20,472 bases of DNA from Thermoplasmata archaeon (GTDB taxonomy: Archaea > Thermoplasmatota > Thermoplasmata > Thermoplasmatales > Thermoplasmataceae): the NCBI GenBank assembly GCA_021845155.1, contig JAKBSB010000004.1, positions 1 through 20,472 of the forward strand. Direction: 5' to 3'. The position numbers were made by a program, and so were the translations under genes. The notes under the pieces are model-generated. The model did no database searches and was not told the origin of the DNA. It saw only the letters and a program-made list of their open reading frames with translations. Shown one piece after another: positions 8,717 through 16,086 of the stretch (position 1 is its first letter; every line of letters begins with the position of its first letter).

Positions 8717-10093
8717 ATGAGGTTCAAAAACAGTTTGTCCGGGGAAATTGAGGAGTTTCGCCCCCTGAGGGGCAGAAGGGTCAATATGTACGTATGTGGC
8801 CCCACTGTACAGGAAAGCTTCCACATAGGGCACGCGAGGACCTACATAATTTTTGACAGTATTGCAAAATATCTGGTGTCATCCGGCTATTCTTTATTTT
8901 ACCTTCAGAATATAACTGATATAGATGATAAGATAATAAAGAAGGCAAACGAAACAGATTCAAGTGCGCTTTCAGTGGCTGAAAAATACACTATGGAATA
9001 CCTATCCCTTATGAACAGCCTTCGTGTGGACAGTATAAACCTGTATGCAAAAGCCACAGAATATATCGAAGAAATAATAAGCCAGATATCAAGACTCATG
9101 GAAAATGGGCATGCATATTCTGCAGGCGATGGTGTTTACTTCAATGTCAGATCATTTAAGGACTACGGAAGGCTTTCAAATCAGAGGTCAGAGGATCTGG
9201 TTTCCGGAACAAGAGTTTCTGAGAATACCAACAAAGCGGACCAGAAAGACTTCGCACTGTGGAAATTACAGAAACCGGGAGAACCAGCATGGGATTCTCC
9301 CTGGGGAAAGGGCAGACCTGGATGGCATATTGAGGATACTGCAATAACGGAGACTTACTTCGGACAGGAATATGACATACACGGTGGCGGTTCTGACCTC
9401 ATATTTCCACACCATGAGGCTGAAATAGCCCAGATGAGATCGATATCAGGGAAAGAATATCTTGCAAGATACTGGATACATACCGGTATGGTCACCCTGA
9501 ATGGGGAGAAGATGTCCAAGTCTCTTGGTAATTTCATAACAATTAGTGAACTTCTGAAAAGATACAATCCCCGTGAGGTTAGATTTGCAATGCTAAATGG
9601 AAACTACCGCAGCACCATAGATTTCTCTGAAAGTCTCATGGAGGAAGCACGAAAAAATACACATTATCTTGACATCATTTACAGAAGACTCAAGAACCAC
9701 AACAGTGCATACGGAGACCTGGAGATTGATGTCACTCCTTTCCGTGATGGGATAAAGGAAGCAATGGATGGAGATTTCAACTTTCGCCTTGCTTTCAGAA
9801 TTATCATGGATCTGGCTGGAAAGGCATATCATGATTTTCCAGATCTCTCGAAAGCGTCCGTTGATGAAATTTCTTCAGTTTTTGAATGGTTTAACTCATT
9901 TACAGGTGTTTTGGTACACATTGAGAATTCCGGGGTGTTGAAAGAGGCAGTAGATCTCATTCTGGATCTGAGAAGAAGACTCAGGGAGGAGAAAAACTAT
10001 GCCCTCTCGGATCTAATAAGGGGAAGGCTAATGGAGGCTGGCATAGAGGTGCAGGATAATGGAAAGCAGGTTGAATGGTGGATCAGGGATTAA
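8717..10093 (+). CDS. cysS: Cysteinyl-tRNA synthetase
   Basis: A 458-residue class I aminoacyl-tRNA synthetase, the usual length for CysRS. It charges tRNA-Cys with cysteine in the cytoplasm. Visible motifs are NMYVCGPTV with zinc ligand Cys27, the HIGH sequence at 36-39 (HIGH intact), GWHIEDTAI, FPHHEAEIAQ with the His and Glu zinc ligands, and GEKMSKSLGN (KMSKS loop), followed by the helical DALR anticodon domain. One oddity is that the second cysteine zinc ligand (WHIEC in the Escherichia coli enzyme, Cys209) is Asp207 here, so the zinc site is altered or the metal is bound through Asp. The ATG at 8717 fits both the family N-terminus and the TATA-like box. The next frame begins inside the last 35 bases of this gene, which suggests co-transcription. 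Confidence 0.95.
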   Translation: MRFKNSLSGEIEEFRPLRGRRVNMYVCGPTVQESFHIGHARTYIIFDSIAKYLVSSGYSLFYLQNITDIDDKIIKKANETDSSALSVAEKYTMEYLSLMNSLRVDSINLYAKATEYIEEIISQISRLMENGHAYSAGDGVYFNVRSFKDYGRLSNQRSEDLVSGTRVSENTNKADQKDFALWKLQKPGEPAWDSPWGKGRPGWHIEDTAITETYFGQEYDIHGGGSDLIFPHHEAEIAQMRSISGKEYLARYWIHTGMVTLNGEKMSKSLGNFITISELLKRYNPREVRFAMLNGNYRSTIDFSESLMEEARKNTHYLDIIYRRLKNHNSAYGDLEIDVTPFRDGIKEAMDGDFNFRLAFRIIMDLAGKAYHDFPDLSKASVDEISSVFEWFNSFTGVLVHIENSGVLKEAVDLILDLRRRLREEKNYALSDLIRGRLMEAGIEVQDNGKQVEWWIRD

Positions 10094-10640
10094 AGCTGCA
10101 TGGATAATTGTCGATCTGGTGAATGATTTCGTCTCTGGAAGATTCGGATCAGAAAGATCAGTTAGGGTGGCAGTAAAGACAGCAGAGCTTATAAAAAGAA
10201 TTGATGGATTAATTCAGATAGTGTTCACCCTGGATACCCACATCCCCGGAGACCCGGAATTCAGGGTTTGGGGTGAACACTGCCTTCAGGGAACCCCCGC
10301 ATCAGAACTTTACGGTTCACTGAAGGAGTATGGTGGTCAGAGAATAAGGAAAAGACACTTTGACTCCTTTTTCCAGTCTGATCTTGAGGGATATCTTCGT
10401 GCATCAGGTGTGGATCATGTCTATATCAGCGGAATAAGTACTGACATATGTGTGCAACATTCTGCTGCTGGGGCTTTTTTCAGGTATTTTGGCATAAAAA
10501 TAATTTCAGATCTCTGCTCTTCCATAGATGAGAAAAATCACAATATGGCACTTGAATTCATGAGAAAGAATTATGGTGCCGATATCATTAGGGCAAGAGA
10601 GTTTGAAGAGGAGATATCAACGTCAACTACCCCCAGCTAA
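10059..10640 (+). CDS. pncA: Nicotinamidase (isochorismatase-fold cysteine hydrolase)
   Basis: A 193-residue cysteine hydrolase. The catalytic triad is visible as Asp19 (IIVDLVNDF), Lys98 (IRKRHFDSF) and Cys131 (STDICVQHSA). A metal site is also present: Asp59 and His61 in LDTHIPGDPEF, and His74 in WGEHCLQGT. This D-x-H...H set is typical of nicotinamidases and absent from N-carbamoylsarcosine amidases and isochorismatases, so deamidation of nicotinamide to nicotinate is the best call. The next gene encodes the enzyme that uses nicotinate, which strengthens it. The start is uncertain: ATG 10059 overlaps cysS by 35 bases, and TTG 10071 is an alternative. Either implies translational coupling. 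The stop codon lies in the loop of the hairpin before the next gene. Confidence 0.85.
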   Translation: MESRLNGGSGIKAAWIIVDLVNDFVSGRFGSERSVRVAVKTAELIKRIDGLIQIVFTLDTHIPGDPEFRVWGEHCLQGTPASELYGSLKEYGGQRIRKRHFDSFFQSDLEGYLRASGVDHVYISGISTDICVQHSAAGAFFRYFGIKIISDLCSSIDEKNHNMALEFMRKNYGADIIRAREFEEEISTSTTPS

Positions 10641-10662
10641 TGCTGGAGGTCTTTTTGGGGGG
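10630..10662 (+). promoter_or_regulatory. Hairpin, T tract and Shine-Dalgarno region between pncA and the NAPRTase gene
   Basis: CCAGC (10633-10637) and GCTGG (10642-10646) form a perfect 5-bp stem with a TAAT loop, followed by AGGTC and five T (10652-10656), which resembles a terminator. The G run 10657-10662 sits five bases before the ATG at 10668 and is the likely Shine-Dalgarno sequence. It can instead pair with the five C at 10630-10634, which would close the ribosome site. The two pairings share bases 10633-10634. The regulatory meaning is inference. Confidence 0.45.
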
Positions 10663-10667
10663 ATTAA

Positions 10668-11891
10668 ATGAAAGATGTCAAAACGGAAGCAAAAAGCGAT
10701 TCCAGAAAAGAGGTCAGGTTCAATACAGCTACTGATGAACAGATAAGAATGGGTCTGGCTTCGGATATTTACTTCACACGCACACTGGAAGAACTCCACA
10801 GATCCGGTTCGGATAAAAAGGTAGTTGCCGAGATTACTGTATCTGGCCCTCTTGGAAACTGGTTTGTTTTTTGCGGCCTGGACGAAGTTCTGACGCTCAT
10901 GGATGGGGTGAATGTCGATATTTATTCAATTCCAGAGGGCTCCATAGTTAAACCCAGAGATGACAATGGCATTCCTGTTCCAGTAATGAGGTTTGAAGGC
11001 AAATATTCAGAATTCGGTAAATTTGAAACTTCCTTGCTTGGGTTCCTCTGCCAGGCTACGGGCATATGCACATATTCAGCCAGGATCAAACAGATACTTG
11101 GTGAAACACCATTCTATTCCTTCGGCATTAGGAGAATGCACCCCTCAATCTCACCTATGATCGACAGAGCAGCTTACATAGGCGGTGCTGTTGGTGTTTC
11201 TGGCATTCTTGGAGCAGAACTGATCGGTCAGAAACCGGTCGGCACAATGCCTCATGCTCTTTCAATACTTGTGGGTGATGAGGCAGCATGGAAACTTTCC
11301 GCCAGTGACAACGGCAATGGACAGAAAAGGGTGCTCCTCATAGATACGTTCATGGACGAGAAATTTGCGGCCATCAGGGCTGCGGAAACAATAAACAACG
11401 TGGATTATATCAGACTTGATACTCCATCTTCACGGAGAGGTAATTTCCCGTCATTAATCAGGGAGGTAAGGTGGGAGCTTGATCTGAGAGGCTTCAGAAA
11501 CGTGAAGATAATGGTCTCAGGAGGGCTCAATGCCGAAAACATACTGGAACTTAAGGAAGCTGGCGCAGAGGCTTTTGGAATCGGCACATCAATAGCATCT
11601 GCAAAGCCATATGATTTTGCAATGGACATTGTTGAGGTTGAGGGAACCAGCCTGGCAAAGAGGGGCAAATATTCCGGAGGAAAAAATGTATACAAGTGTC
11701 AGTCCTGTGGATCTGTAATTGTGAAACCCTCGAATTACGGTAAATACGAATGCAGTTGTGGGAACATGGTTGAGAACCTGCTGGGTCCTGTAATGAAAAA
11801 TGGGAAGCTAACCGGCAAGAGAGATGACGTGGAGGCAATCCGTAAAAGATGCCAGGAGAGCCTTCACAGGATGATAAATTCCGAATCCTGA
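10668..11891 (+). CDS. pncB: Nicotinate phosphoribosyltransferase
   Basis: A 407-residue enzyme that joins nicotinate and phosphoribosyl pyrophosphate to give nicotinate mononucleotide, the committed step of the Preiss-Handler NAD salvage route. It resembles the T. acidophilum type, whose structure showed a zinc-knuckle-like domain. The N-terminal segment contains YFTRTLEEL, the barrel carries GIRRMHPSISPMIDRAAYIGG, GTMPHALSILVGD, RLDTPSSRRGN and IMVSGGLNAENI (phosphate and substrate loops), and a C-terminal metal knuckle has Cys344, Cys347, Cys362 and Cys364 (CxxC, then CxC). It follows pncA by 27 bases with a strong G-rich Shine-Dalgarno sequence. The gene pair covers nicotinamide to nicotinate mononucleotide. 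Confidence 0.93.
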   Translation: MKDVKTEAKSDSRKEVRFNTATDEQIRMGLASDIYFTRTLEELHRSGSDKKVVAEITVSGPLGNWFVFCGLDEVLTLMDGVNVDIYSIPEGSIVKPRDDNGIPVPVMRFEGKYSEFGKFETSLLGFLCQATGICTYSARIKQILGETPFYSFGIRRMHPSISPMIDRAAYIGGAVGVSGILGAELIGQKPVGTMPHALSILVGDEAAWKLSASDNGNGQKRVLLIDTFMDEKFAAIRAAETINNVDYIRLDTPSSRRGNFPSLIREVRWELDLRGFRNVKIMVSGGLNAENILELKEAGAEAFGIGTSIASAKPYDFAMDIVEVEGTSLAKRGKYSGGKNVYKCQSCGSVIVKPSNYGKYECSCGNMVENLLGPVMKNGKLTGKRDDVEAIRKRCQESLHRMINSES

Positions 11892-11907
11892 TGGGTCTAA
11901 CGAACTC

Positions 11908-12189
11908 CTAATCCAGCAGAAGGCCGTCATGCCTCACACCGTTTAATGATCCCTGTTTCGGTTCTGTATTCCATGCACTGAGGGCTGTTTCCAAAGTGTT
12001 ATCCTGATGTGGGTCATTTCCCTGCTTTCCAGAAACAGGATCTCTCTTACCCTCATCCACAAACCCAGCAATCCTCTTCCCGGGTAATGGGTGGACTGAA
12101 ACTTCCATCAATCCTTTCCGGTACTTTCCAAATTCGTATGCCACACTGGAAGTCCACATGACCGATTTCATGTAATCAGGTATTCCCAT
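11908..12189 (-). CDS. Hypothetical 93-residue protein
   Basis: I do not recognise this protein. It is a soluble, mixed-charge sequence with GKYRKGLMEVSVHPLPGKR and a polar second half rich in Gly, Asn, Gln and Asp; no signal peptide, membrane span or known motif is visible. The main support is the promoter: a TATA-like box lies at 12213-12220 on the minus strand, placing a transcript start almost exactly on the ATG. The gene stands alone between the convergent NAPRTase gene (16 bases from its stop) and the glycan island. It may be a species-level orphan or a chance frame. Confidence 0.4.
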   Translation of the reverse strand: MGIPDYMKSVMWTSSVAYEFGKYRKGLMEVSVHPLPGKRIAGFVDEGKRDPVSGKQGNDPHQDNTLETALSAWNTEPKQGSLNGVRHDGLLLD

Positions 12190-12212
12190 GTTCTTGAGTA
12201 TTCCCGGTCTGC

Positions 12213-12220
12213 TTTATATC
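12213..12220 (-). promoter_or_regulatory. TATA-like box for the 93-residue frame
   Basis: On the minus strand it reads GATATAAA, centred about 27 bases before the ATG at 12189, the leaderless spacing. Confidence 0.4.
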
Positions 12221-12488
12221 CACAAGACTGCATCCCATTATTGCAGTCGGGAAGATATTCTAAGGGCCTGAATAATACATCATCTTATCTTCAGGAATGC
12301 TTTTCCCAGTTTCCTTTCATTCTTCTGGGCAGTCTTTGTCAGGAGTTATGTATCACACTGGTTCTAAGTCTTCGTCCACATATTCCCGAAATTAGAATGA
12401 GATGTCCACAATAAAGTGGGATGAACCTGATTTTAATGACTGAGAGTTTACCCGCACGAGAGATTGAGATATTTATATATGGATTATA
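12221..12488. other. Gap before the glycan island
   Basis: No gene is visible. It holds an inverted repeat CCTGAA (12267-12272) and TTCAGG (12290-12295) with a 17-base spacer, a weak hairpin CCAC-AATAAA-GTGG near 12407-12420, and the promoter of the next gene. Confidence 0.4.
12472..12479 (+). promoter_or_regulatory. TATA-like box for the first methyltransferase gene
   Basis: TTTATATA is a near-ideal archaeal TATA box. It predicts a transcript start near 12502, immediately before the GTG at 12504. Confidence 0.55.
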
Positions 12489-12503
12489 TTGTACCTCTAT
12501 AGT

Positions 12504-13172
12504 GTGGAACCTCCAGATTATGAAAATTACGACTACCTGAGTGAATGGAAAGGCAGAGAAATACAGAATCTAGCTGAAAGGAAACTGATTATAAAACTCG
12601 CCGGTCACCCAAAGAGAACACTGGAACTTGGAGGCGGATTTGGAAGAATAACTTCAGTTCTGGAGAGAATTAGCGAAGAGACTTACATGGTAGACTACTC
12701 CACCAGAAACCTGGCAGAGGCGAAGAAACGATTGACCAGAACCAATTTGGTGCAATGTAATTTCTTTAACCTCCCTTTTAGCAGCAGATTCTTTGATCTC
12801 ATAGTAATGATCAGGGTTATGCATCACATACAGAACCCGACACTGGTATACAATGAAATCTGCAGAGTTGGCCAGAAAGGTGCAACTGTTGTTGTTTCTG
12901 TACCATACTCGCCTCTGTCGAAAATAAGGGAAATGAAAGAAATAGAGGAAATTGAACATGAAAATGGTCACCACAGAGTTTTTGCTGGACCAATCGAACG
13001 TTACCTGGATCAGAGATTCAAACTTGAAGGGATATTTGGAACGGGCTTATTTGATAATAGGATCGGTAGGAAGTTCAATAAAATGTCTTTTCTCAGCGAA
13101 ATAGACCTCTTAACAGCAAGGCTGTGGAAGTTAAAAAATAACTTATTCCTTAAGCTTAAGCTGGCGGAATGA
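12504..13172 (+). CDS. Class I SAM-dependent methyltransferase
   Basis: A 222-residue protein from this start, with a Rossmann methyltransferase fold (Methyltransf_11 type). SAM-binding motif I is LELGGGFGRI, the acidic end of beta 2 is MVDYS, motif post-I is QCNFFNLPF, and motif IV is FDLIVMIRVMHHI, followed by QKGATVVVSVP. The methyl acceptor cannot be read from sequence; the location beside glycosyltransferases suggests a sugar, lipid or polyprenyl-linked intermediate. The frame extends to a TTG at 12489, but that codon lies upstream of the predicted transcript start, so the GTG at 12504 is preferred. Its 3' end overlaps the convergent GT2 gene by 30 bases. Confidence 0.8.
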   Translation: MEPPDYENYDYLSEWKGREIQNLAERKLIIKLAGHPKRTLELGGGFGRITSVLERISEETYMVDYSTRNLAEAKKRLTRTNLVQCNFFNLPFSSRFFDLIVMIRVMHHIQNPTLVYNEICRVGQKGATVVVSVPYSPLSKIREMKEIEEIEHENGHHRVFAGPIERYLDQRFKLEGIFGTGLFDNRIGRKFNKMSFLSEIDLLTARLWKLKNNLFLKLKLAE

Positions 13173-14072
13173 ATCAATAAGCCCCAATGAGAGATTGAAG
13201 ATCAATTCTTTCTTTTTTTCCCCTCCCAGTAATATGTAGGTTAGCAGGTTTGGAAGAATGAACCTTAGAGAATGTAAAATGGCTCTGGATATGAAAAAAC
13301 TCTCACCGGAATGAACCTCCATCATATAAATGAACCAGTTTGAAATCTCATGTCTGACCCTATCAGGATCGTCACGTCCATGAGCAGACCAGTAGCCGAA
13401 TTTTCCCGGGAGGGGCACATCATGGTATATTCTGGCATATGATGTGGCAAGAACCTTAAACCCCGCTGATTTCAATTTCAGGACCAGATCTCCTGAGCTG
13501 TTTATCTTCAGGCGAGAACTGAAGCCATTGACCCCCAGAAGAGCTTTTTTGGATATCATGCTGGAATTTGGAAGAGCGTCCACTTCATAGATCCTGTTTT
13601 CAAGTTCATTTTTTCGTATTTTATTTCTACCAATCAGTTCATGGCTCCATTTTCCAGGTTTGAATGGGGTGGCATATACCCACACCAATTCTGGATTTGC
13701 AAGATACATGACGGAGGGCATAACCGCTCCAACGTTTTTCTGTGATGAAAATGCCTCAATAACAGGCAAGAAAGTATCCGTCCCAATTATATTATCATCA
13801 TCTATGAAAAAAAGATGATCTGATGTTGCAAGGAAAGCCCCTATATCCTTCGCCAGAGAAATGAAGATCCTGAAGGACACCTTCACATGAATAAGCCTGA
13901 TTTTCTTGCAGCAATCTATTCTGCCCGGTGGATCAGAATCGTCTATTATTATGATCTCCCTTATCTGGTCAATATAGTGATCTTCAATACTCCTGAGCAG
14001 TGCCGAAAGCTTTTCGTATCTATTGTGTGTCGGTATAATTATGCTGAATTCATTGACTGCTTTTTCAGTCAT
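13143..14072 (-). CDS. Family 2 glycosyltransferase (GT-A fold)
   Basis: A 309-residue protein. The N-terminal GT-A domain has FSIIIPTHNRYEKL, then EIIIIDDSDPPG, and the metal-binding acidic motif FFIDDDNIIG near residues 92-101, followed by PNSSMISKKALLGVNGFSS, as in GT2 enzymes that transfer a sugar from a nucleotide or polyprenyl-phosphate donor. A hydrophobic C-terminal stretch (FILPNLLTYILLGG) may dock to the membrane. The start codon lies inside the end of the upstream methyltransferase gene (8-base overlap at 14065-14072) and is preceded by GAGGAG five bases earlier, so translation is very probably coupled. Confidence 0.85.
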   Translation of the reverse strand: MTEKAVNEFSIIIPTHNRYEKLSALLRSIEDHYIDQIREIIIIDDSDPPGRIDCCKKIRLIHVKVSFRIFISLAKDIGAFLATSDHLFFIDDDNIIGTDTFLPVIEAFSSQKNVGAVMPSVMYLANPELVWVYATPFKPGKWSHELIGRNKIRKNELENRIYEVDALPNSSMISKKALLGVNGFSSRLKINSSGDLVLKLKSAGFKVLATSYARIYHDVPLPGKFGYWSAHGRDDPDRVRHEISNWFIYMMEVHSGESFFISRAILHSLRFILPNLLTYILLGGEKKKELIFNLSLGLIDSFRQLKLKE

Positions 14073-15165
14073 GTTCTCTCCTCAGTACAACTATTATGTA
14101 ATCTGCGAAATTCTTGATGATGGGCAACGAAGATGTGGCTCTGTCCAGGTCAAATGGCATCCGTTTATTCGCGAGGTGTTTTACAATGCGCAAGAAATTA
14201 TATGGTGGAATCATAGTGCAAACGCCCTTCCTCTGAACATCCGAAAATCCACTGAGTCTGGAGAAATCTAGTGGTTTCTTTGGTCTGGTTGCTGTAGAAA
14301 ACCTTGAAAAGTCGGGTAAAACCAGACCCCTCAATTTTTCTCTGACGTACTTAAATCTGCCAAGGAGTATGGAAAGGAAAATGTCAATAATTCCAAACCG
14401 GTTCCAGTAGGCGCCAATAAATAATCCTCCAATCTTTAGATTTTCCTTTAATGTGGCCTCAATAGTATTCATGTCTTCCAGATCGAGGTAGCCATATGTT
14501 GTGAATATGATATCAAATTTCTGATCTGTTCTGATGTTTCCAGATGAAACTTTCAGTAATTCCAGTCTTATGTTTCCAATTGATCTGGATCTCTCGCCTG
14601 CAATGCTCAGCATCTGGTTTGAGATTTCCGCACATGTTAAGGATACTTTTGATTTGATGGTCGAGGACTCAACTAAAGTTCCGCAGCCAATTTCAAGGAT
14701 TGACATTCCATCTCTAGCAAGTAGAGATAGTACCTCGGATGTTCTACTTCGCATATAAATTTCAACAGGATTGCTCCTGATCGAAGCATCATAATCTTTT
14801 GATACCTGGTCAAATTCTATTCCTAAGATATCGTATCTGCTTCTTTGAACGTGATCGGATCTTTCAAGGATAAACCCTGTACCAGCATCCATCTGGTGAG
14901 AATTCAGGTGACCGGAACCGTATTTTTCCCTGAAGCGATTAATTACCGCATCAATCATTTCTTCCTTTGCGGCATAAACTTTTCCATGGACAAAGGCATA
15001 TCCACAGTTTCTCAGTTTTCCACCCCATTTCCCCGTTACAATGATGAAAAATCTATCTCCTTCTTCCACATAATTTGCCCTGTATGTAGAAAGGTAAGGT
15101 TCTGGTAATTTTAACTCCAGAAAACATTCACTCTTTCTTGAAAACATAAAGTATCTCGTCTCCAA
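14065..15165 (-). CDS. SAM-dependent methyltransferase with an extra N-terminal domain
   Basis: A 366-residue protein in two parts. Residues 1 to about 110 form a small domain I cannot name (YLSTYRANYVEEGDRFF, VTGKWGGKLRN, then a charged helix). Residues 115-366 are a class I methyltransferase with motif I ILEIGCG at 156-162, FDIIFTTYGYLDL as motif IV, and GLFIGAYWNRFG. The methyltransferase half is paralogous to the next gene upstream: both share the pre-motif helix (FDQVSKDYDASI versus HIFSEAASIYDK) and a C-terminal IPPY / LPPY region. It overlaps that gene by 38 bases if the ATG at 15165 is used; an ATG at 15147 reduces this to 20. The methyl acceptor is unknown. Confidence 0.8.
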   Translation of the reverse strand: METRYFMFSRKSECFLELKLPEPYLSTYRANYVEEGDRFFIIVTGKWGGKLRNCGYAFVHGKVYAAKEEMIDAVINRFREKYGSGHLNSHQMDAGTGFILERSDHVQRSRYDILGIEFDQVSKDYDASIRSNPVEIYMRSRTSEVLSLLARDGMSILEIGCGTLVESSTIKSKVSLTCAEISNQMLSIAGERSRSIGNIRLELLKVSSGNIRTDQKFDIIFTTYGYLDLEDMNTIEATLKENLKIGGLFIGAYWNRFGIIDIFLSILLGRFKYVREKLRGLVLPDFSRFSTATRPKKPLDFSRLSGFSDVQRKGVCTMIPPYNFLRIVKHLANKRMPFDLDRATSSLPIIKNFADYIIVVLRREHD

Positions 15166-15919
15166 GAGAAGAAAAAAGTGGCATAGACGACAGCAACGTT
15201 CCCATTAAGTTTATCAGGTGTTTGGCAAAATTAGAAGTCACTCTTTCTGCAAGATATGGTGGAAGTATTATGGCCAGGCCCTTCTTTTTAACCAGAGTGA
15301 ATTCCTTGAATATGGATCTGATTTCATGGGGGGAGTAGTAGGTTGACATGATCTTATTTCCAACCACCTCAACGTAGGTTGTTTCTTCCATACGTTTCTT
15401 TATGTTTTCTTTTTTACCAAGAATACTGTATAATAATATTTCCCCCAGACATTTCCTGTTTCTAACCGAGAAGATCAGTATCCCGTTATGATTCAGTGAA
15501 TCATGTATTCCGTCCGCAGCCTCCTTAATTTTGGGCTCAGTATTTAGAGCACCGTTGAAAGAGTAGATCAGATCAAACGATCTGCCAAGTGACCTTATGG
15601 TAGACGCTGCTCCCTTAACTGCCATGAAATTGTCACTTATTCCCAGTCCCCTGATCTTTGCAGTAGAAAAGTCGATCATTCCGCCGGAAACTTCCAGGCA
15701 GGTAACTTTTTTACCGGTTTCAAGTATGAATTTACTTGCCTCTTCCGCGGTTCCACATCCTATTTCCAATATGCTGTTCCTTCCCCTGGTATATTTTATA
15801 AGTGTCCTCAGCTCAATTTTTCTTATGTTTATGTTTATGAAATTTGATAATATCTTTTTATCATAAATACTGGCAGCTTCAGAAAAGATATGATCGAGAT
15901 CAGTATAATAATCTTCCAC
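15128..15919 (-). CDS. SAM-dependent methyltransferase, paralogue of its downstream neighbour
   Basis: A 263-residue class I methyltransferase without the extra domain of its paralogue. Motif I is ILEIGCGTAEEA near 50-61, the beta-2 end is TCLEVSGGM, motif IV is FDLIYSFNGALN, followed by GILIFSVRNRKCLGEILL. The start is GTG at 15919; the nearest upstream ATG is out of frame or followed by a stop, and a weak TATA-like sequence lies near 15945. It is the first gene of the minus-strand run 15919 to 13143 (methyltransferase, methyltransferase, GT2), all overlapping. The arrangement suggests successive methylation steps on one glycan or lipid-linked intermediate (inference). Confidence 0.8.
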   Translation of the reverse strand: MEDYYTDLDHIFSEAASIYDKKILSNFININIRKIELRTLIKYTRGRNSILEIGCGTAEEASKFILETGKKVTCLEVSGGMIDFSTAKIRGLGISDNFMAVKGAASTIRSLGRSFDLIYSFNGALNTEPKIKEAADGIHDSLNHNGILIFSVRNRKCLGEILLYSILGKKENIKKRMEETTYVEVVGNKIMSTYYSPHEIRSIFKEFTLVKKKGLAIILPPYLAERVTSNFAKHLINLMGTLLSSMPLFSSLGDEILYVFKKE

Positions 15920-16086
15920 CTTTATGGTAAGGAAAATTAAACCATAACTATTTTTCCAATATTATAGACATGGTCTAAGAACTACCTGAAGACCAAAAAC
16001 CCAGCACTTGGTCTGAATTTACAGCAATAGTTTGAGAAAACGCCCTGTTAAAGTGCCGGAGAATTTCCTCTGCAAAGTGGACTGTA

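Noticed and set aside
11551..11838. Antisense frame with repeated Cys and His in the nicotinate phosphoribosyltransferase gene
   Set aside because: It is a shadow of the zinc-knuckle coding region on the other strand.
11892..12488. Insertion sequence remnant in the gap
   Set aside because: No terminal inverted repeats, target duplications or transposase motifs could be found by eye.
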